DNA of 64,000 nt from Nitrospirales bacterium (GCA_021604145.1 BQIX01000001.1:248001-312000); one strand, 5' to 3'; positions 18,449 to 27,063 are shown, counted from the stretch's first letter. Made by a program: numbers and translations. Notes: generated by a model not told the origin, from the letters alone.

Positions 18449-18844
18449 TGCCCCCTATTATTCAACAGTCCCTATATGTAATCTTTCACCTTAGAAATTT
18501 AAACTAATATACATGCAAGCAATAAGCCAAGTTAGTTTCTAAGCTACGAAATAGAAAGTCATTTTCTCATTTCATGATTCTTGCTTTTTCCAACGTAGGA
18601 GCAGAACGAGCGGAAGATAGAAACTGACGAGTTTTTGGAGCAGGAAAAATTCAATGTATGTGGTAGAAAAGGACATTTGTCCTTCTAGTGATCTTTAGGG
18701 TAAAGCTTGACTCTTCGTTTTATCTCGAAAGAACATAGATCATATAAGCGAAATGTGTTCCGGGAGCCAGAGCGTTACCTTTATTTTCTGAGTCCTTTTA
18801 AAAGAAAACGAGTGACTTAATTGTGACAGACGACGAGAGTCTCG
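18449..18844. other. Intergenic stretch with a short inverted repeat
   Basis: No gene is supported in these roughly 400 A+T-rich bases between the BON pseudogene and the isoaspartyl methyltransferase gene. A short inverted repeat (AAGGAC-ATTT-GTCCTT) lies near 18674-18689 but has no T run, so I do not call it a terminator. The stretch probably contains promoters for the two divergent genes. Confidence 0.4.
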
Positions 18845-19582
18845 ATGCGAGGATCTTGGCCATTCTTTTGCCTAATGCTTCTTACCCAGTTAGGAACTTT
18901 CATGATGGGATGTGATGAAAACACTCTTGGCAATGATCAGACAAGCAGGCAGTTTGAACGTAACAAAATGGTTGATCATCAAATTCTTGCACGGGGAGTG
19001 AAAGACCCGGCAGTTATTACAGCTATGCGCCATGTGCCTCGGCATCGCTTCGTCTTGCCGCTCGATTCTGCTGAAGCATACGGAGATTATCCTCTGTCTA
19101 TTGGTCACAAGCAAACGATTTCGCAACCGTTCATTGTTGCATTCATGACTGAAGCCTTACAGCTTCAGCCTGAAGATCGTGTTCTAGAAATTGGTACAGG
19201 ATCTGGCTACCAAACAGCCGTGTTGGCACACATCGTATCCCAAGTCTTTAGTATTGAAATTGTCGAACTATTGGCCAAACGGGCAGAACATATTTTGAAC
19301 GATCTGGGTTGTGACAATGTTGCTATTAAAGTGAATGATGGCTATCAAGGGTGGCCTGAAGAAGCGCCTTTTGATGCCATTATTCTGACTGCTGCTCCTG
19401 ATCACATTCCACAACCCCTATTGGATCAACTGAAAATTGGCGGCCGACTCGTGCTGCCAGTTGGCGGAGATCCGCAAAGTCTTGTGTTGATACAGCGCAC
19501 TAAAGAAGGCTATACCCGAACGGAACTCCTCGCAGTAACGTTCGTCCCTATGACTGGGCAAGCGAGGGAAGGCGGTCGGTAG
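18845..19582 (+). CDS. pcm: Exported protein-L-isoaspartate O-methyltransferase
   Basis: A 245-residue enzyme that uses S-adenosylmethionine to methylate damaged isoaspartyl residues for repair. MVDHQILARGV, the QPFIVAFMTEAL stretch and the SAM-binding loop VLEIGTGSGYQTAVL are family marks, and PVGG near the C-terminus is also typical. Unlike the cytoplasmic enzyme it starts with a hydrophobic leader (WPFFCLMLLTQLGTFMMGC). The leader ends in a possible lipobox with Cys near residue 23, so a periplasmic lipoprotein form is likely. The ribosome site is weak. The gene stands alone and faces the EEP hydrolase tail to tail. Confidence 0.9.
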   Translation: MRGSWPFFCLMLLTQLGTFMMGCDENTLGNDQTSRQFERNKMVDHQILARGVKDPAVITAMRHVPRHRFVLPLDSAEAYGDYPLSIGHKQTISQPFIVAFMTEALQLQPEDRVLEIGTGSGYQTAVLAHIVSQVFSIEIVELLAKRAEHILNDLGCDNVAIKVNDGYQGWPEEAPFDAIILTAAPDHIPQPLLDQLKIGGRLVLPVGGDPQSLVLIQRTKEGYTRTELLAVTFVPMTGQAREGGR

Positions 19583-19597
19583 AAATATTGTCTATGA

Positions 19598-20362
19598 TTA
19601 ACGGGCTGGGACTTGAACACGAAGGTCTGCAACGAGCGGAAGATGGTCTGAAGCAATTAACGACTTTCGTGTCCGGGGGACCTGCACGTTTAACACCTCG
19701 ACGCGTCCATCGTAAAAAATATGATCCAAATGAAGGACGGGAAAGACTCCAGGATAGGTTCGACGTCGCTTGAGAAACGCGCGCAGGTCCAGGCTCTTCA
19801 ATACTTGGGTGAGCTCAATCGTCGCAAATCCACGACCCCACTCGTTGAAATCGCCTAGTACGATCTTTGGCCCTTGGATGCTGTCCTGGCCGATGAACGT
19901 GCCCAACTGCTTGGCCTGATATTGGCGTTCTCGTAATCCTACGCCGAGGTGAACGTTATAGATGTGCAGGGTGTGCTCACGTATAAGAACATCGACACGT
20001 TGGCATCCTCGGGCTTTTCGCTTCTTCCACGTCAGATCGAATTGCGTGTGTTGGTTGATGGGAAACCGGCTCATGATAACGTTGCCATACAAACGGCCTC
20101 GTACCAATCGCGTGGTCCCCATGACCCATCCCATCCCGAGTGCAGCCCCAAGCTCCTGATCATGGCCGTGGCCCTTCGGCCCTGCTCCCAGGACTTCTTG
20201 GAGCGCAATCACGTCAGGTTCGAGTGCGCGCAACACTTCTGCAATGCGACGAGGTAAGACGCGTCGGTCTAATCCGCGACACCGATGCACGTTGTAGGTG
20301 GCGATCCGAAATTCGATCGACGATTCGCTTTGGGGATTTTGGTCAAATTTGCGAATCGTCAC
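19598..20362 (-). CDS. Endonuclease/exonuclease/phosphatase (EEP) family hydrolase
   Basis: A 254-residue metal-dependent phosphoesterase. Family marks are IATYNVHRCRG at the N-terminus, DVIALQEVL with the metal-binding Glu, IYNVHLGVG, VLGDFNEWG with the catalytic Asp-Asn, and SDHLPLVADL at the C-terminus with the Asp-His pair. No signal peptide or membrane anchor is visible. Substrates in this family range from DNA to phospholipids and cannot be chosen here. The likely start is GTG 20362 behind GAGGAC. It is convergent with pcm, with 15 bases between the stops. Confidence 0.9.
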   Translation of the reverse strand: MTIRKFDQNPQSESSIEFRIATYNVHRCRGLDRRVLPRRIAEVLRALEPDVIALQEVLGAGPKGHGHDQELGAALGMGWVMGTTRLVRGRLYGNVIMSRFPINQHTQFDLTWKKRKARGCQRVDVLIREHTLHIYNVHLGVGLRERQYQAKQLGTFIGQDSIQGPKIVLGDFNEWGRGFATIELTQVLKSLDLRAFLKRRRTYPGVFPVLHLDHIFYDGRVEVLNVQVPRTRKSLIASDHLPLVADLRVQVPAR

Positions 20363-21036
20363 ACGTCCTCATTAGTTTGTCCCATCGTTCTGTCGACCGT
20401 TAGCCACTTAGGACACCATAATATGCTTAACGGTATTGGCTCTGAATGAAGGAACGGCCCCAATTCGATGCTTCTACCGTGACTGTGCCCTAATAAGCAT
20501 CAATTAAAAATAAATGAGTTTCGCTATAGTTGAGTTCCGCTGCCATCAATCTGTTTTTATGTTAACACAACATGGAAAATCTTCCCGTAGACATCTCTGG
20601 CCAGTCAGTGTTTAGGAACTCACGACTCAATTCCTGCGATTAAATTTCGTCGACATTTCTGTGTAATCAAACGATATGACCTCTCTCCTGCATAGCTTAA
20701 GAACGACGCCAGATTCTTAATCAGGTAAGCTTAACGAACTTATAGGATAAAAAATTTGTCGTCCTCACATTCTACCTTGCCCCTCTGCTGATAAATATTT
20801 TTCTTCCGACTTCCTTCTCAAGACACGAATGCAATCTTTTGGCAATCGATGAAGAACGCTATTTGGTTGTGTTGCAGGCTTTCGACAGGAATCATCACTA
20901 AAGTTGGAGTGTCACCAGGCATTTCGATAATTGGGTGTTCCATTTTCAATACATGAATCGCTGCGCCATATTCGTATACGGGTGTTTCGCTTGCCTTTCA
21001 ATATTATCTCAGGCTTTCTCTTTAGCCGTTCTGAAA
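20363..21036. other. Long intergenic region with a possible small minus-strand gene
   Basis: Most of this A+T-rich stretch shows nothing I recognise. On the minus strand, 20818-20997 is open for 59 codons and reads like real protein (KASETPVYEYGAAIHVLKME, then HPIIEMPGDTPTLVMIPVES, then LQHNQIAFFIDCQKIAFVS). The only ATG, at 20943, gives 41 residues and has no ribosome site. It may be a small gene or the remnant of a larger one; I do not recognise the family. Confidence 0.3.
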
Positions 21037-21056
21037 AACTAGGGATTTCCCCAGTT
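21037..21056. promoter_or_regulatory. Palindromic operator candidate, site 1
   Basis: AACTAGGGATTTCCCCAGTT, one of five copies of AAYTAGGGNNNNNCCYARTT found only between genes. This copy ends 117 bases ahead of the coiled-coil gene at 21174. The symmetric half-sites suggest a dimeric regulator; the NarL-type regulators at 35750 and 36496 are the candidates. Confidence 0.7.
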
Positions 21057-21173
21057 CCCAAAGAGCCATTCTAGAGAGTATTTTACAGATAAGCCGAGTC
21101 CCTAAGGATTTATTTTTTATTCATACCATGGAATGTTTTAGGTTCCATATAAGGTGTAAAAGGAGGAGGCGAC

Positions 21174-21473
21174 ATGATGTCTGTGTTAACAAGTGACCAG
21201 CTTGAGCAAGAATTATCCGATGTCCGTCAACTAAACCGAAAGCTTATTCGCGAAGTGGAAGATGTACAGAAGGAAAATGCTTTTCTTCGTCGACAAATTC
21301 TCCAGGATCGTCAATGGATAGCAGATGCCCTGAGAATTCTTCATGAAGCGCAGAATCAATCGGTAGAGAAGCCTGTAGTCAGTTGTTCCTGTGGTTTAGA
21401 GGCTGTCCTCCAGCATGCTGAAAAACGAGCGATGGATGCAAAGCAATCTTTTGGTATCAGTAAGGAGGAGTGA
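21174..21473 (+). CDS. Coiled-coil protein with C-terminal CxC, unknown function
   Basis: A 99-residue cytoplasmic protein that I do not recognise. Residues about 5-60 form a strong heptad coiled coil (DQLEQELSDVRQLNRKLIRE, then VEDVQKENAFLRRQI), followed by a short segment with CSCG near residue 70 that might bind a metal or form a disulfide. The start is well supported: AAAAGGAGGAGG directly precedes the ATG. A palindromic operator candidate lies 117 bases upstream, so it may belong to the same regulon as the CBS and cytochrome genes. A possible 37-residue gene follows. Confidence 0.75.
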   Translation: MMSVLTSDQLEQELSDVRQLNRKLIREVEDVQKENAFLRRQILQDRQWIADALRILHEAQNQSVEKPVVSCSCGLEAVLQHAEKRAMDAKQSFGISKEE

Positions 21474-21481
21474 AGAGCAAC

Positions 21482-21595
21482 ATGAAGGCACTGTCCTCGA
21501 TCGCTGAAGGTGCAAATCTTTTTAATGGGAGGAGTACGGCTCTAACAATTCATGATTTACGCGAGATTATGTCGTTCGTGCTTCAAGCAGCCTAA
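21482..21595 (+). CDS. Possible 37-residue protein
   Basis: A short frame (MKALSSIAEGANLFNGRSTA, then LTIHDLREIMSFVLQAA) that begins 8 bases after the coiled-coil gene, with AAGGAGGAG about 13 bases upstream of the ATG. It has no recognisable family. Position and ribosome site make co-translation with the preceding gene plausible, but the length gives little other support. Confidence 0.35.
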   Translation: MKALSSIAEGANLFNGRSTALTIHDLREIMSFVLQAA

Positions 21596-21762
21596 AGAAA
21601 AATCCAAGATTTCAAGAGAATGTGGGTGCCTGTTCCGTGATCGGAGAGTGGGGGTTGCAGAAAGAGGCATCGCAGCGAACCTGATTTGTCATATCGTATC
21701 GGACTGATCATAGCAACCTCACAGTACCAACAGAAAATTGACGAGTTTTACTCGACCCCCCT

Positions 21763-22626
21763 TTATCTAATGAACAACACTGAACAATTTGAGTGGTGAA
21801 GAATCGTGTGTGAAACACTTCCTACCAAAAACTGGCTGACAGCGGACGGCTGATTGACTCCCATCATGATGAGGTCCGGTTTCATCTCCGCTTCCTGCTG
21901 GAGAATAGTTGCAGCCGGCTCACCCATTCCAACAATCCCTGTCACAGAGTAGTGAAACCTATGTAGTTGACTTACTGCGTCGTCAAGAAATGATTCAGTA
22001 CTTTCGAGAGCGCGTTGGATTTTCGACTCTGAAGCCGAGACTCCAGCTCGTAAAAAAGACCGTGGAATCGAAACGACCGTAAATGCCGTAATTTCTGTAC
22101 CTTTATGAAATGGGTGCCTTGAGAGGAATGGTTTCACTCGTTGCACATCATCAAGATCTTGAAGCGGGAGAAGAACTTTTTTTGTTTCTTTTATGGGAGC
22201 TTTGACAAGTAAAACAGGGCAGGGGGCATGTGTGAGGACTCGATGTGACACGCTTCCTACTACCAATTCTTTAATCTGACCGACACCGCGGACTCCAAGT
22301 ACAATGAGATCAGCCTTGATGTCTTGAGCCAGGGCGAGGATTCTTTCCGCAGGAGTTCCTTCTTCAAGACGTCTGTCCACAGGAAAGGAATGAGTCGACA
22401 GATGTGACATGGTGTGTTTTAACACCTGTTCCGCTTCGTTCCGCATGGCTTGTTCGACGGTCATTGCAAGATCTTTGGCAATATCTGGACCAATCATGGG
22501 GTAGGTCAATCGAGGCAGGTCGATCACATGTAGAATCGTGAGGCTTTCCACTGATGCTAATTCACGAATAACTTCACTGGCTTGCTTAGAATACTCAGAA
22601 CCGTCGACAGCTAATAACACTCGCAT
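21763..22626 (-). CDS. Universal stress protein, tandem Usp domains
   Basis: A 287-residue tandem UspA protein. Domain one runs from MRVLLAVDGSEYS to about residue 145 with GVRGVGQIKELVVGSVSHRV; domain two runs from TKKVLLPLQD to the end with FLVGSVSHTILHHSNCSVLF. CGAGGAG precedes the ATG by about 7 bases. It closely resembles the Usp proteins at 10650 and 30540 in length and motif layout, suggesting gene duplication. It stands at the edge of the decayed island that follows. Confidence 0.94.
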   Translation of the reverse strand: MRVLLAVDGSEYSKQASEVIRELASVESLTILHVIDLPRLTYPMIGPDIAKDLAMTVEQAMRNEAEQVLKHTMSHLSTHSFPVDRRLEEGTPAERILALAQDIKADLIVLGVRGVGQIKELVVGSVSHRVLTHAPCPVLLVKAPIKETKKVLLPLQDLDDVQRVKPFLSRHPFHKGTEITAFTVVSIPRSFLRAGVSASESKIQRALESTESFLDDAVSQLHRFHYSVTGIVGMGEPAATILQQEAEMKPDLIMMGVNQPSAVSQFLVGSVSHTILHHSNCSVLFIR

Positions 22627-22771
22627 ACGATACTCCTCGTTTCATCGGGCAACGTGATTTTTATTAACTGAGGATGTTGATCTGTCGAACACAATCGTTT
22701 CGATCGCCGATCGTCTCGTGTATCTTGTCATTTTAAATTTCCCCAGATGAGGTGTGTATAAGTCAAGACTT

Positions 22772-23867
22772 CATCTGACAGACAGCGAGTCCAGTTTGGA
22801 TTACGCGGCCAACATTTTCTCTTTGGCCAGCGCCACACTATCTTTCCACGTTTGCATTGGCGTCTTGCCATAACATCAGCGGCCCTGATGTGTCCGCTGC
22901 TCATTGTCCGCTCGCATCCACGTGTCCAAATCGGCTTGTAACTCTTCGAGCGTGTGATAGATTTTCTTGCGGAATGTCACGCGATAGAATTCATTCATCA
23001 GGGTCTTATGAAACCGTTCGACAATCCCATTCGTCTGTGGGCTCTTGGTCTTCGTCCGTGTATGATCAACATATTCCACCGCGCGCGAGAGTTCATAGGC
23101 ATGCCGGTCCGGCGCTCCACAGTATTCGGTGCCCCGATCCGTAAGCACTCGACTTAATGGAATTTCATGCTCCGCAAAGAACGGAAAGACCCGGTCATTG
23201 AGTAAGTCGGCAGCCGTGATCGGCGTTTTACGATCATAGCGCTTCGCAAAGCCGACCTTGCTGATAAATCCGCCCGACGCCCTTGAGCGTGCCCACAGAG
23301 AAGGTATCCTGGGCGCCACAGTATCCAGGGCATTCACTCTCGAACTCCCCCTGGGCTTCTTTGGCAACCGTCGCTTTCTCCAAGGCCACGACTTGGGGGT
23401 CTGTTAACACCAGCCCTTCTTGAGCCACTTTGGTCTCTAACGCTTTCAGGCGTTTCCGCATGGTCTCTAGATCGTGGCGGAGCCAGATGTAGCGCACCCC
23501 GGCCGGCGAGAGCGTGCCCCCTTCTTTCCGCAACTCATTGGCCATTCGCACTTGCCCCCACGCGGGTTGTTCAATGGTCAGATTAATCAACGCGTCTTCC
23601 ACTTCCGGGGCGACCCGATTCTTCTCAAGGGGCTTCCGCCGAGAAATCTCCTCCAGCGCGGCTTCTCCGCCAGTCTCATATAATTCTTTGAACCGATAAA
23701 AGCTATCCCAACTGTAGTCTGACAGGCTTTGGAGACATTCCCCAATTGCTTGCCGAGTTCCAGCAACCCGACTTTCGTTTTAATGATCCTTTGCTCCTGT
23801 GTCATCGTCCTCGCTCCTTTTTCCCAGCACCTGGGATTTCGAGGACTCTACCTGACTGTCAGATTAA
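22772..23867 (-). mobile_element. Degenerate IS481-like insertion sequence
   Basis: About 1.1 kb bounded by imperfect inverted repeats. The left end reads ATCTGACAGACAG with CGAGTCC inside it (22773-22792). The right end, on the other strand, reads ATCTGACAGTCAG followed by GTAGAGTCC (23843-23865). Between them lies one transposase gene broken by frameshifts. The element abuts a truncated PEP synthase gene on its right side. Base composition is more G+C-rich than the surrounding sequence, consistent with an outside origin. It cannot move on its own. Confidence 0.75.
22801..23805 (-). pseudogene. Frameshifted IS481/IS3-type DDE transposase
   Basis: The minus strand encodes a transposase in several frames. 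An N-terminal piece ([20 protein letters not shown], helix-turn-helix) starts at 23805. A middle piece contains [20 protein letters not shown] and [22 protein letters not shown]-terminal integrase-core piece contains KTPITAADLLNDRV, LTDRGTEYCG and TKSPQTNGIVERFHKT. The frame ends LAKEKMLAA at 22801. At least three frame changes interrupt it, so no functional enzyme is made. Confidence 0.85.
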
Positions 23868-23870
23868 ATC

Positions 23871-24107
23871 CTAATACCTGCAGTTTAAACCATAAAGTAT
23901 CTTTTTAATTTTTCGATCGAGTTTGGCTTCATGAAAAAAGTCTCGATACGCTTGAGCGGTGATAGCAAACCCGTTCGGTACTTTTACCTCTTTGTCGGCA
24001 AGTTCTCTGAACATTTCTCCGAGTGACGCATTCTTTCCGCCAACACGAGGGATATCATCAAGATTAATATCTTTAAACCAAAGGATATAGGGGACTTTGC
24101 TTAATAG
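23871..24107 (-). pseudogene. ppsA: N-terminal stump of phosphoenolpyruvate synthase
   Basis: The open frame reads YILWFKDINLDDIPRVGGKN, ASLGEMFRELADKEVKVPNG, then FAITAQAYRDFFHEAKLD. This is the start of the PEP synthase nucleotide-binding domain (family pattern WFKDI, VGGKNASLGEM, VPNGFA). After about 75 codons it runs into the right end of the IS481-like element and stops at 23871. The remaining ~700 residues of a normal PEP synthase are absent on the other side of the element, so the insertion was accompanied by deletion. No normal start codon is visible either: a TGA precedes the frame at 24108-24110. Confidence 0.8.
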
Positions 24108-24499
24108 TCATCATAGGGATTAAATGTCGTGATGGTTTTACCGGGTTTCAATGGGTTCTTGACTGAATGAACCTTACTGCAATTCGGACTTTTAAATTGT
24201 TCGAGTTGATCCTCTTCAGAAGAACCGATGCTTGCCTTCACCTGATGTGGCCATGAGCACTGGAAAAGCTGAAAGCCTACTAAGGACTGACCGATTTCGG
24301 TATAGCCAAGTTGCAGCATGTGCTCGGCTTCGGCGATCTTTTGCTCTCCCTGCGGTAACGGAGCAGTTGCTGGTTTGAAAAGATCAAATGAACCATTCAA
24401 TGAAGCTAAGCCCTTGGTGTAGGCTTTTAGAATGTTTAAAAGACTCGTGGTTCCTTTTCCCCCGTCGTCATAAGAAAACTCAATTTTCTGGACGGTCCC
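24101..24499 (-). pseudogene. Unrecognised reading frame, probably 5'-damaged
   Basis: The minus strand is open for 133 codons, with protein-like content (TVQKIEFSYDDGGKGTTSLL, KAYTKGLASLNGSFDLFKPA, AEAEHMLQLGYTEIGQSLVG) and a C-terminus TTFNPYDDY. It lacks an ATG; the first usable start is TTG 24400, which cuts off a convincing N-terminal part. A neighbouring frame just upstream reads TLIDRWYAIKG, so a frameshift near 24495 is likely. I do not recognise the family. It lies between the archease and ppsA remnants and probably shares their decay. Confidence 0.45.
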
Positions 24500-24548
24500 T
24501 TAATGGCATACCATCTGTCGATTAAAGTTGAAAAAGTCTCCTAAGTAT

Positions 24549-24970
24549 TCAAATCATGGACCTCATTGCATTACCCACCCATTCATCAGATTCAACGTAC
24601 TCTACTCGCAACTCGGTATGCGTGACCTCTTTGACCTCCACAACGGGCGTGAACTTCTAGCGCTTCACTTTTTCTTCCCAGGCCTACGCGTCGAGCTGAT
24701 GATCGCTTAGGATGATTCTGAAGCGTCCGACCACCATGTGTTCTCGCGCCATCTCGTTTATCAGGGCGTTTAACTAATCGACCAATAATAATTTATCGTC
24801 TGGGGTGTCACATGCAAAATGGGCTACTTCATGTTCCGTGATGCATTTCAAATTCGTGACGACTGCGCTGAAAGCTAGCGCAACTTGCTCAACCGCATGT
24901 ACCCGAGACTCGCCGATTTCCCGTATTCCAATATTCACGTCATACGGAAAATACCTCCACCTCTGACAGC
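24549..24970 (-). pseudogene. Archease-like protein gene with three in-frame stops
   Basis: The minus strand reads QRWRYFPYDVNIGIREIGES, VALAFSAVVTNLKCITEHEV, FACDTPDDKLLLVD, then an amber codon where archease has Trp, then LNALINEMAREHMVVGRFRI, LDA, amber, AWEEKVKR, amber, and FTPVVEVKEVTHTELRVEYV. The pattern (DxxI.I, PDDxLLxxWLNAL, VEVKxxTxxxL) is that of archease, the activator of RtcB RNA ligase. The stops are at TAG codons in all three cases. TAG also ends intact genes in this window, so recoding is unlikely and decay is the better reading. No rtcB gene is in the window. Confidence 0.8.
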
Positions 24971-25009
24971 GGTGTGATAAGCGTCTACGTTCTTTTGAAA
25001 AAACTGCTC

Positions 25010-25210
25010 TTACTTTTTGTCCAACACAAACGAGATCATCCCATTAATCCGATATTGGGTAATTTTGTTATTGTCCACTTTTGCCTCCATTTCCTTTATG
25101 TACATGGACTTAATGCCATGGACACTCTTGCTCGCCCTCGCTACCGCTTGAGATGCTGCGTCTTCCCAGCTCTTTTCTGATTCTGCCAATACTTCAATAA
25201 CTTTCAACAT
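25010..25210 (-). CDS. Dodecin family flavin-binding protein
   Basis: A 66-residue protein matching dodecin: LKVIEVLAESEKSWEDAASQ, AVARASKSVHGIKSMYIKEM, NNKITQYRINGMISFVLDKK. Dodecins form hollow dodecamers that store or buffer flavins. I chose ATG 25210, which has AGGAG close upstream; a TTG five codons earlier sits too near the AAGGAGG to be preferred. It lies just upstream of the archease pseudogene on the same strand and is the only gene of this island that looks intact. Confidence 0.85.
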   Translation of the reverse strand: MLKVIEVLAESEKSWEDAASQAVARASKSVHGIKSMYIKEMEAKVDNNKITQYRINGMISFVLDKK

Positions 25211-25338
25211 GTCTCCTATGGTCAAGCCTCCTTTTTAAGAAATTATGGTAATAAATGGAGTTCTCCTCCATTCAAGTCGTCCGCGACGATTACACATGAA
25301 CACCTTGCGTGGGTTATCAATCTTTTTCCCGCGCTGTT

Positions 25339-25697
25339 TCAGGACCCGATTTTCGAGCGAATTTCAAGATTTGCGATACAGCGTTCCACAATTCGCTTTC
25401 GCTGCTGCAGACTGATCTGTTTCGTATCTTGACTCCCCACTTTGTTGCGATTCTTCTTGTACATTCATCCATCCGAATGCCTCGCTGAGTTTTGTATTCG
25501 TATAACACTCCATCATTTCCGATGAGTTGTTAAAGATCTTTGCGATTAGTTCCTCGATGTTCGCATCGAAATCATCGATCCCGGCTTGGCATGTTTTCTA
25601 ATCAATCCCTGAAATATCTCATGTTGACAGCGAAGTTGGTCGATGTCGTCGACCATGGATAGAGCGTTGAGTTGTGGTTGCTGTTTTTTTGTTCCAT
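25339..25697 (-). pseudogene. Frameshifted paralogue of the 27304-27681 gene
   Basis: An ATG at 25697 behind AGGAGAG opens the gene, but the homologous parts lie in different frames. DDIDQLRCQHEIFQGLI is in one frame, IDDFDANIEELIAKIFNNSS and EAFGWMNVQEESQQ in another, and SLQQRKRIVERCIANLEIRS in a third. The intact gene at 27304 has DDFDARVNQEIAEIFGSSSE, AGWMNLPEVARE and FKQRARVLERCIANLMARRS in the same order. At least two frameshifts break it. Function is unknown in both copies. Confidence 0.75.
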
Positions 25698-25751
25698 GAG
25701 CTTCTCTCCTTGTGGATATCGACAATATGAAGAAGTAGTTCCATGATGATC

Positions 25752-26153
25752 CTATTCACCGGCTGGTAAAGATGCCGACGCAAGGGCGCGAAGATACTTC
25801 ACGACATTGACTATTTCCTGATCGCTAAGAACACCTTCCCATCCAGGCATTTCGAAGTGGACGCCATATTGAATAATTTCAAACAACTCTTTATTTGATC
25901 GAGCTCGTGTCTTCTCAGCTAAGAGATCCGCTGGTCTCTGTTCTTCGAGGTACGGCCCTACGGCACCACGTCCATCTCCCCTTTCACCATGACATTCCAC
26001 ACAATTTTCTTCAAAAATGACCTTTCCCTTCTCTGCACTCGCATATGTTTCAGGGACAAGCATGGCAAAACATAGGTTCATAAGAAAAACGGTGGTGCAT
26101 GCCAATTTTAGGTTATCTATCATTCTCAACTGGGGTATGACACTCTGTTTCAT
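25752..26153 (-). CDS. Exported mono-haem cytochrome c
   Basis: A small class I cytochrome c of about 133 residues, exported to the periplasm for electron transfer. A signal peptide precedes the haem-binding CVECH motif (about 51-55) followed by GERGDGRGAVGPYL. The distal Met is probably in HFEMPGWEGVLSDQEI. ATG 26153 is used; an ATG ten codons further in (26123) would give a more compact signal peptide, and neither has a strong ribosome site. A second cytochrome gene lies 19 bases upstream of this start on the same strand, and the YbaK gene before it, forming a run. Confidence 0.9.
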   Translation of the reverse strand: MKQSVIPQLRMIDNLKLACTTVFLMNLCFAMLVPETYASAEKGKVIFEENCVECHGERGDGRGAVGPYLEEQRPADLLAEKTRARSNKELFEIIQYGVHFEMPGWEGVLSDQEIVNVVKYLRALASASLPAGE

Positions 26154-26172
26154 ATTGTGCAATAGACCAATC

Positions 26173-26541
26173 TTAGTGCGCTGTTGCCTCGAAAGGGGCT
26201 ATCTGGCGAATGTACTGGACGACAGCTCTCATTTCTTGAGGAGTTAGCTTGTCAAACCATTGATGCATTGGACTAAAGGCCAGCCCCCAGACCACTGCCG
26301 AACGCAAATCAAGATCAGATTTCATTCTTGATTCAACTGATTGAAAATTGGTGGGAGGTACCGTGAGGGTCGAAGCATCTGGCCCGTTTCCTTCTCCATT
26401 GCTTCCATGACATCGAAGACAATGTGTTTCATAGATGCCTTGGCCGTTGGCTTGATCTTCTGAAGAATCCTGTGCGAGACCTTCTGATCCGATTAGTAGT
26501 AATCCAAACGAGCTTACAAGTAAATACAACAGAACACTCAT
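26173..26541 (-). CDS. Exported mono-haem cytochrome c
   Basis: A 122-residue periplasmic cytochrome c. The signal peptide (MSVLLYLLVSSFGLLLIG, ending GLAQ) is followed by CLRCH (41-45) with GSNGEGNGPD and a likely axial Met in FSPMHQWFDKLTPQEM. ATG 26541 has AGGAGAG six bases upstream and is preferred over an ATG five codons before. It is a close paralogue of the cytochrome at 42677-43048, which shares the spacing of CxRCHG, the VESRMKSDLDL-like stretch and PMHxWxDKLT. It lies between the YbaK gene and another cytochrome gene. Confidence 0.92.
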   Translation of the reverse strand: MSVLLYLLVSSFGLLLIGSEGLAQDSSEDQANGQGIYETHCLRCHGSNGEGNGPDASTLTVPPTNFQSVESRMKSDLDLRSAVVWGLAFSPMHQWFDKLTPQEMRAVVQYIRQIAPFEATAH

Positions 26542-26571
26542 TATGTCTCTCCTCATGTTATGACGGGTGTA

Positions 26572-27063
26572 TCATTCTCCTTCTGAGATTTTGGATGGTC
26601 CGAGATGAAATGTCTCCACCACTGGGTTCACATGAGCTGCGAAATCCTTGTATCGCATTTTTACCCCTTCCTGATGTGTGCCGCCATCAAACACAATCTC
26701 TTCATCTTCCGTGAGCGAATGATCAACGTAGACCTTTAATCCGTACAAATTGCCAAACGGTGGCATCGCACCCACTTCACAGTCGGGAAACAAATCTTTA
26801 AACTCACCCTCGGAAGCTAATCGTACATCCTTTGCTCCAAAAACCTCCTTCAGTCGATGTAGATCGACTTTCCAAGTTGATGGGAGAACAGTCATGACGA
26901 GTTTGTCATCCACGTTGACCATAGTGACCTTCGCAAGGTCTTTTCCTGGGACATGTAAACTTTGTGCCGTTTCTAATGAGGTGTACACTTCCGTATGCGG
27001 TAGCACTTGGTAAGGAACCTTTTGACTCTCGAGGTATTCTTTCAGTTTGTTGGAGATCGACAT
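26572..27063 (-). CDS. YbaK/EbsC-type aminoacyl-tRNA deacylase
   Basis: A 163-residue cytoplasmic protein of the YbaK/ProX family, which hydrolyses mischarged aminoacyl-tRNA. Family features are VPYQVLPHTEVYTSLETAQS, KVTMVNVDDKLVMTVLP, the conserved Lys in STWKVDLHRLKE, and CEVGAMPPFGNLYGLKVYVD. The C-terminus is slightly longer than usual. AGGAGG precedes the start. A palindromic operator candidate lies 153 bases upstream (27217-27236), and two cytochrome c genes follow on the same strand, so all three may be one transcript. Confidence 0.9.
   Translation of the reverse strand: MSISNKLKEYLESQKVPYQVLPHTEVYTSLETAQSLHVPGKDLAKVTMVNVDDKLVMTVLPSTWKVDLHRLKEVFGAKDVRLASEGEFKDLFPDCEVGAMPPFGNLYGLKVYVDHSLTEDEEIVFDGGTHQEGVKMRYKDFAAHVNPVVETFHLGPSKISEGE

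Noticed and set aside
24549..24970. Amber codon reassignment to explain three TAG codons in the archease frame
   Set aside because: TAG terminates intact genes here, such as the GH1 gene at 882, the exported glycosidase at 5127 and the small membrane protein at 47115, so decay is simpler.
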